Shown here: positions 63,049 to 64,000 of the stretch, one piece after another
How the letters are laid out: every line of letters starts with the position of its first letter
Position numbering within the stretch: the first letter of the stretch is position 1
Assembly (NCBI GenBank): GCA_012034575.1
Contig: JAAUPF010000010.1
Location: 1-64,000 of the forward strand
DNA: 64,000 bases
Reading direction: 5' to 3'
Source: Richelia sp. CSU_2_1
GTDB lineage: Bacteria > Cyanobacteriota > Cyanobacteriia > Cyanobacteriales > Microcoleaceae
Translations under genes and position numbers: made by a program
The notes under the pieces: model-generated
Databases searched by the model: none
Seen by the model: the letters and a program-made list of their open reading frames with translations, nothing else
Told to the model about the DNA's origin: nothing

Positions 63049-63595
63049 ATCTATGCTTGAGACTGCCATTCTTGAGGCGTTCTACTGCAGCTTCTGGGCT
63101 TAACTGTCCGACTACTTTGCCGTCAAATACAAAGGCTGGGGCAATTCCGCAGGCCCCGATACAGCGGGCTGCTACTAGAGAAATTTCACCGTCTGGCGTG
63201 GTTTCTCCCGATTTGATGCCTGTATGTTTTTCTAAGGCTGCGATCGCTTTGTCGCTACCTTTAACGTAGCAAGCTGTTCCCAAACAAACTACGCAAGTAT
63301 GTTTACCACTGGGTTTGAGGGAAAATAAGTGGTAAAATGTGGCAACTCCGTAAACGCGACTCAAAGGTAGTTTTAAGCCTCGGGCAACGTAGAGTAAAAC
63401 TTCTTCTTCGAGATAACCGAAACTTTCTTGGGCTTTGTGCAGTATTTCAATTAGCGCGTCTTGGCGGTATTGATTGCGCTTCATGGTTGCGTCTAACACT
63501 TTGAAGCGCTTGTCACCGCTGGCACCTCCTGCGGCACCTCCTGGGGCGACGGTTGGTTGTTCTTTAGGTTTTGTCGTGACAGTGGATTTTTGCAT
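63047..63595 (-). CDS. hoxE: HoxE, diaphorase-associated subunit of the bidirectional hydrogenase
   Basis: 182 aa. A Gly/Ala-rich N-terminus precedes a NuoE-like [2Fe-2S] thioredoxin-fold domain (GYLEEEVLLYVARGLKLPLS, YGVATFYHLFSLKPSG) with the four cysteines in CLGTACYVKGS and AARCIGACGIAPAF. It connects the diaphorase to ferredoxin or the membrane. It is the first gene of the cluster; its promoter must be in the following 400 bases. The last codons abut a CTTCTTC array. Confidence 0.95.
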   Translation of the reverse strand: MQKSTVTTKPKEQPTVAPGGAAGGASGDKRFKVLDATMKRNQYRQDALIEILHKAQESFGYLEEEVLLYVARGLKLPLSRVYGVATFYHLFSLKPSGKHTCVVCLGTACYVKGSDKAIAALEKHTGIKSGETTPDGEISLVAARCIGACGIAPAFVFDGKVVGQLSPEAAVERLKNGSLKHR

Positions 63596-64000
63596 GGCTG
63601 TTTTCCTTTTCGTGCCCTTGCAACAAAACTATATCTGCGGGTATATCTGCGCGGAATCGCTCTTTTTTTCAGGCTGCTAAAATTTGTTTGTAGCTCAACA
63701 TTTAGCAACAAATTTTCACTTTTCCTCATTAATTTTTTTTACCAACATTAGTCTGTTTCTTTAAGCTACATAAGCAACAAAAATGTTGTTTTTTTGCGTT
63801 CTGGTGACTGAGAACTTCGTCTGATCACAAGATACACTATATTATTTTGCAATTGATGGCTTGTAAATAATTATGAAGGGATAGTTCCGAGAGTAACGGC
63901 ACCAAGAGGCCTTGATGAAAATTTTGGCATAGCAACAGTTTTAAGCCCTCGATCGAGCAGTAGATTACTCATCCTTTGTCTCTTCCGCTCTCTCATCTTT
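63596..64000. other. hox promoter region and window end
   Basis: Upstream of hoxE; AT-rich, with TTTTTTACC and ATAATTATGAAGG elements. In other cyanobacteria LexA and cyAbrB proteins bind here, but I see no motif good enough to call. No gene is visible up to the end of the window. Confidence 0.4.

Noticed and set aside
63840-63945. tRNA or small RNA near the window end
   Set aside because: No cloverleaf or T-loop motif could be found.

Overview
The window looks like a chromosomal piece of a filamentous, non-heterocystous cyanobacterium of the Microcoleus/Oscillatoria type. This rests on the very frequent HIP1 octamer GCGATCGC, many heptameric short tandem repeats (STRR) between genes, a cyAbrB regulator, an NdbB-type quinone reductase, a complete hoxEFUYH bidirectional [NiFe]-hydrogenase set, and several very long PAS/GAF sensor kinases. 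The genus is inferred from gene content and repeat style and was not tested by a search.

Layout. 0.2-31 kb is mostly housekeeping and signalling: cobD, an Rrf2 regulator, cyAbrB, a CACHE/PAS kinase that has lost its ATPase domain, an unrecognised 473-aa protein, an S2P-type protease, a DUF3616 protein, an RTX-like protein, a PAS/GAF protein, an ABC-2 permease, a HAD hydrolase, a split sensor kinase, an S9 peptidase, ndbB, a five-PAS kinase, a BaiN-like flavoprotein, an S1 RNA-binding protein and a dienelactone hydrolase. 31.5-55 kb is an accessory island. It holds hsdM and parE remnants around an intact parD, a DUF433/DUF5615 pair, a UvrD-like helicase, a yefM/higB scar next to an intact higA-like gene, a MITE-like element, an ISL3 insertion sequence, a coupled DUF3696 ATPase plus small Cys-rich protein, an orphan polymorphic-toxin/immunity cassette, a NUDIX hydrolase, a TnpB element, a 1.7-kaa hybrid kinase, an orphan cytosine methyltransferase, and a tandemly duplicated two-gene module of unknown function. 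55-64 kb holds lysC and the hox cluster (order E-F-U-Y-nuclease-H, minus strand), in which a secreted nuclease gene and blocks of dispersed repeats have entered the operon.

Two patterns run through the window. First, five otherwise well-conserved genes (DUF3616, a sensor kinase, the UvrD-like helicase, lysC, hoxF) each carry a single frameshift that is repaired by adding one base to a homopolymer (T, A, T, C, A runs). That strongly suggests base under-calling in the assembly, although slippery-tract biology cannot be excluded for the C9 tract of lysC and the A8 tract of hoxF. Second, repeats shape gene ends: STRR arrays form or abut the C-termini of several genes, and two IS200/IS605-type right ends supply the stop codon of the convergent gene.

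The best candidates for undescribed systems are the DUF3696 ATPase/Cys-rich protein operon (40.8-43.0 kb), the duplicated ATGA-coupled two-gene module (53.0-54.9 kb), and the free-standing toxin-domain/immunity cassette (43.1-43.9 kb). All functions are read from sequence and memory of protein families; no database search was run.
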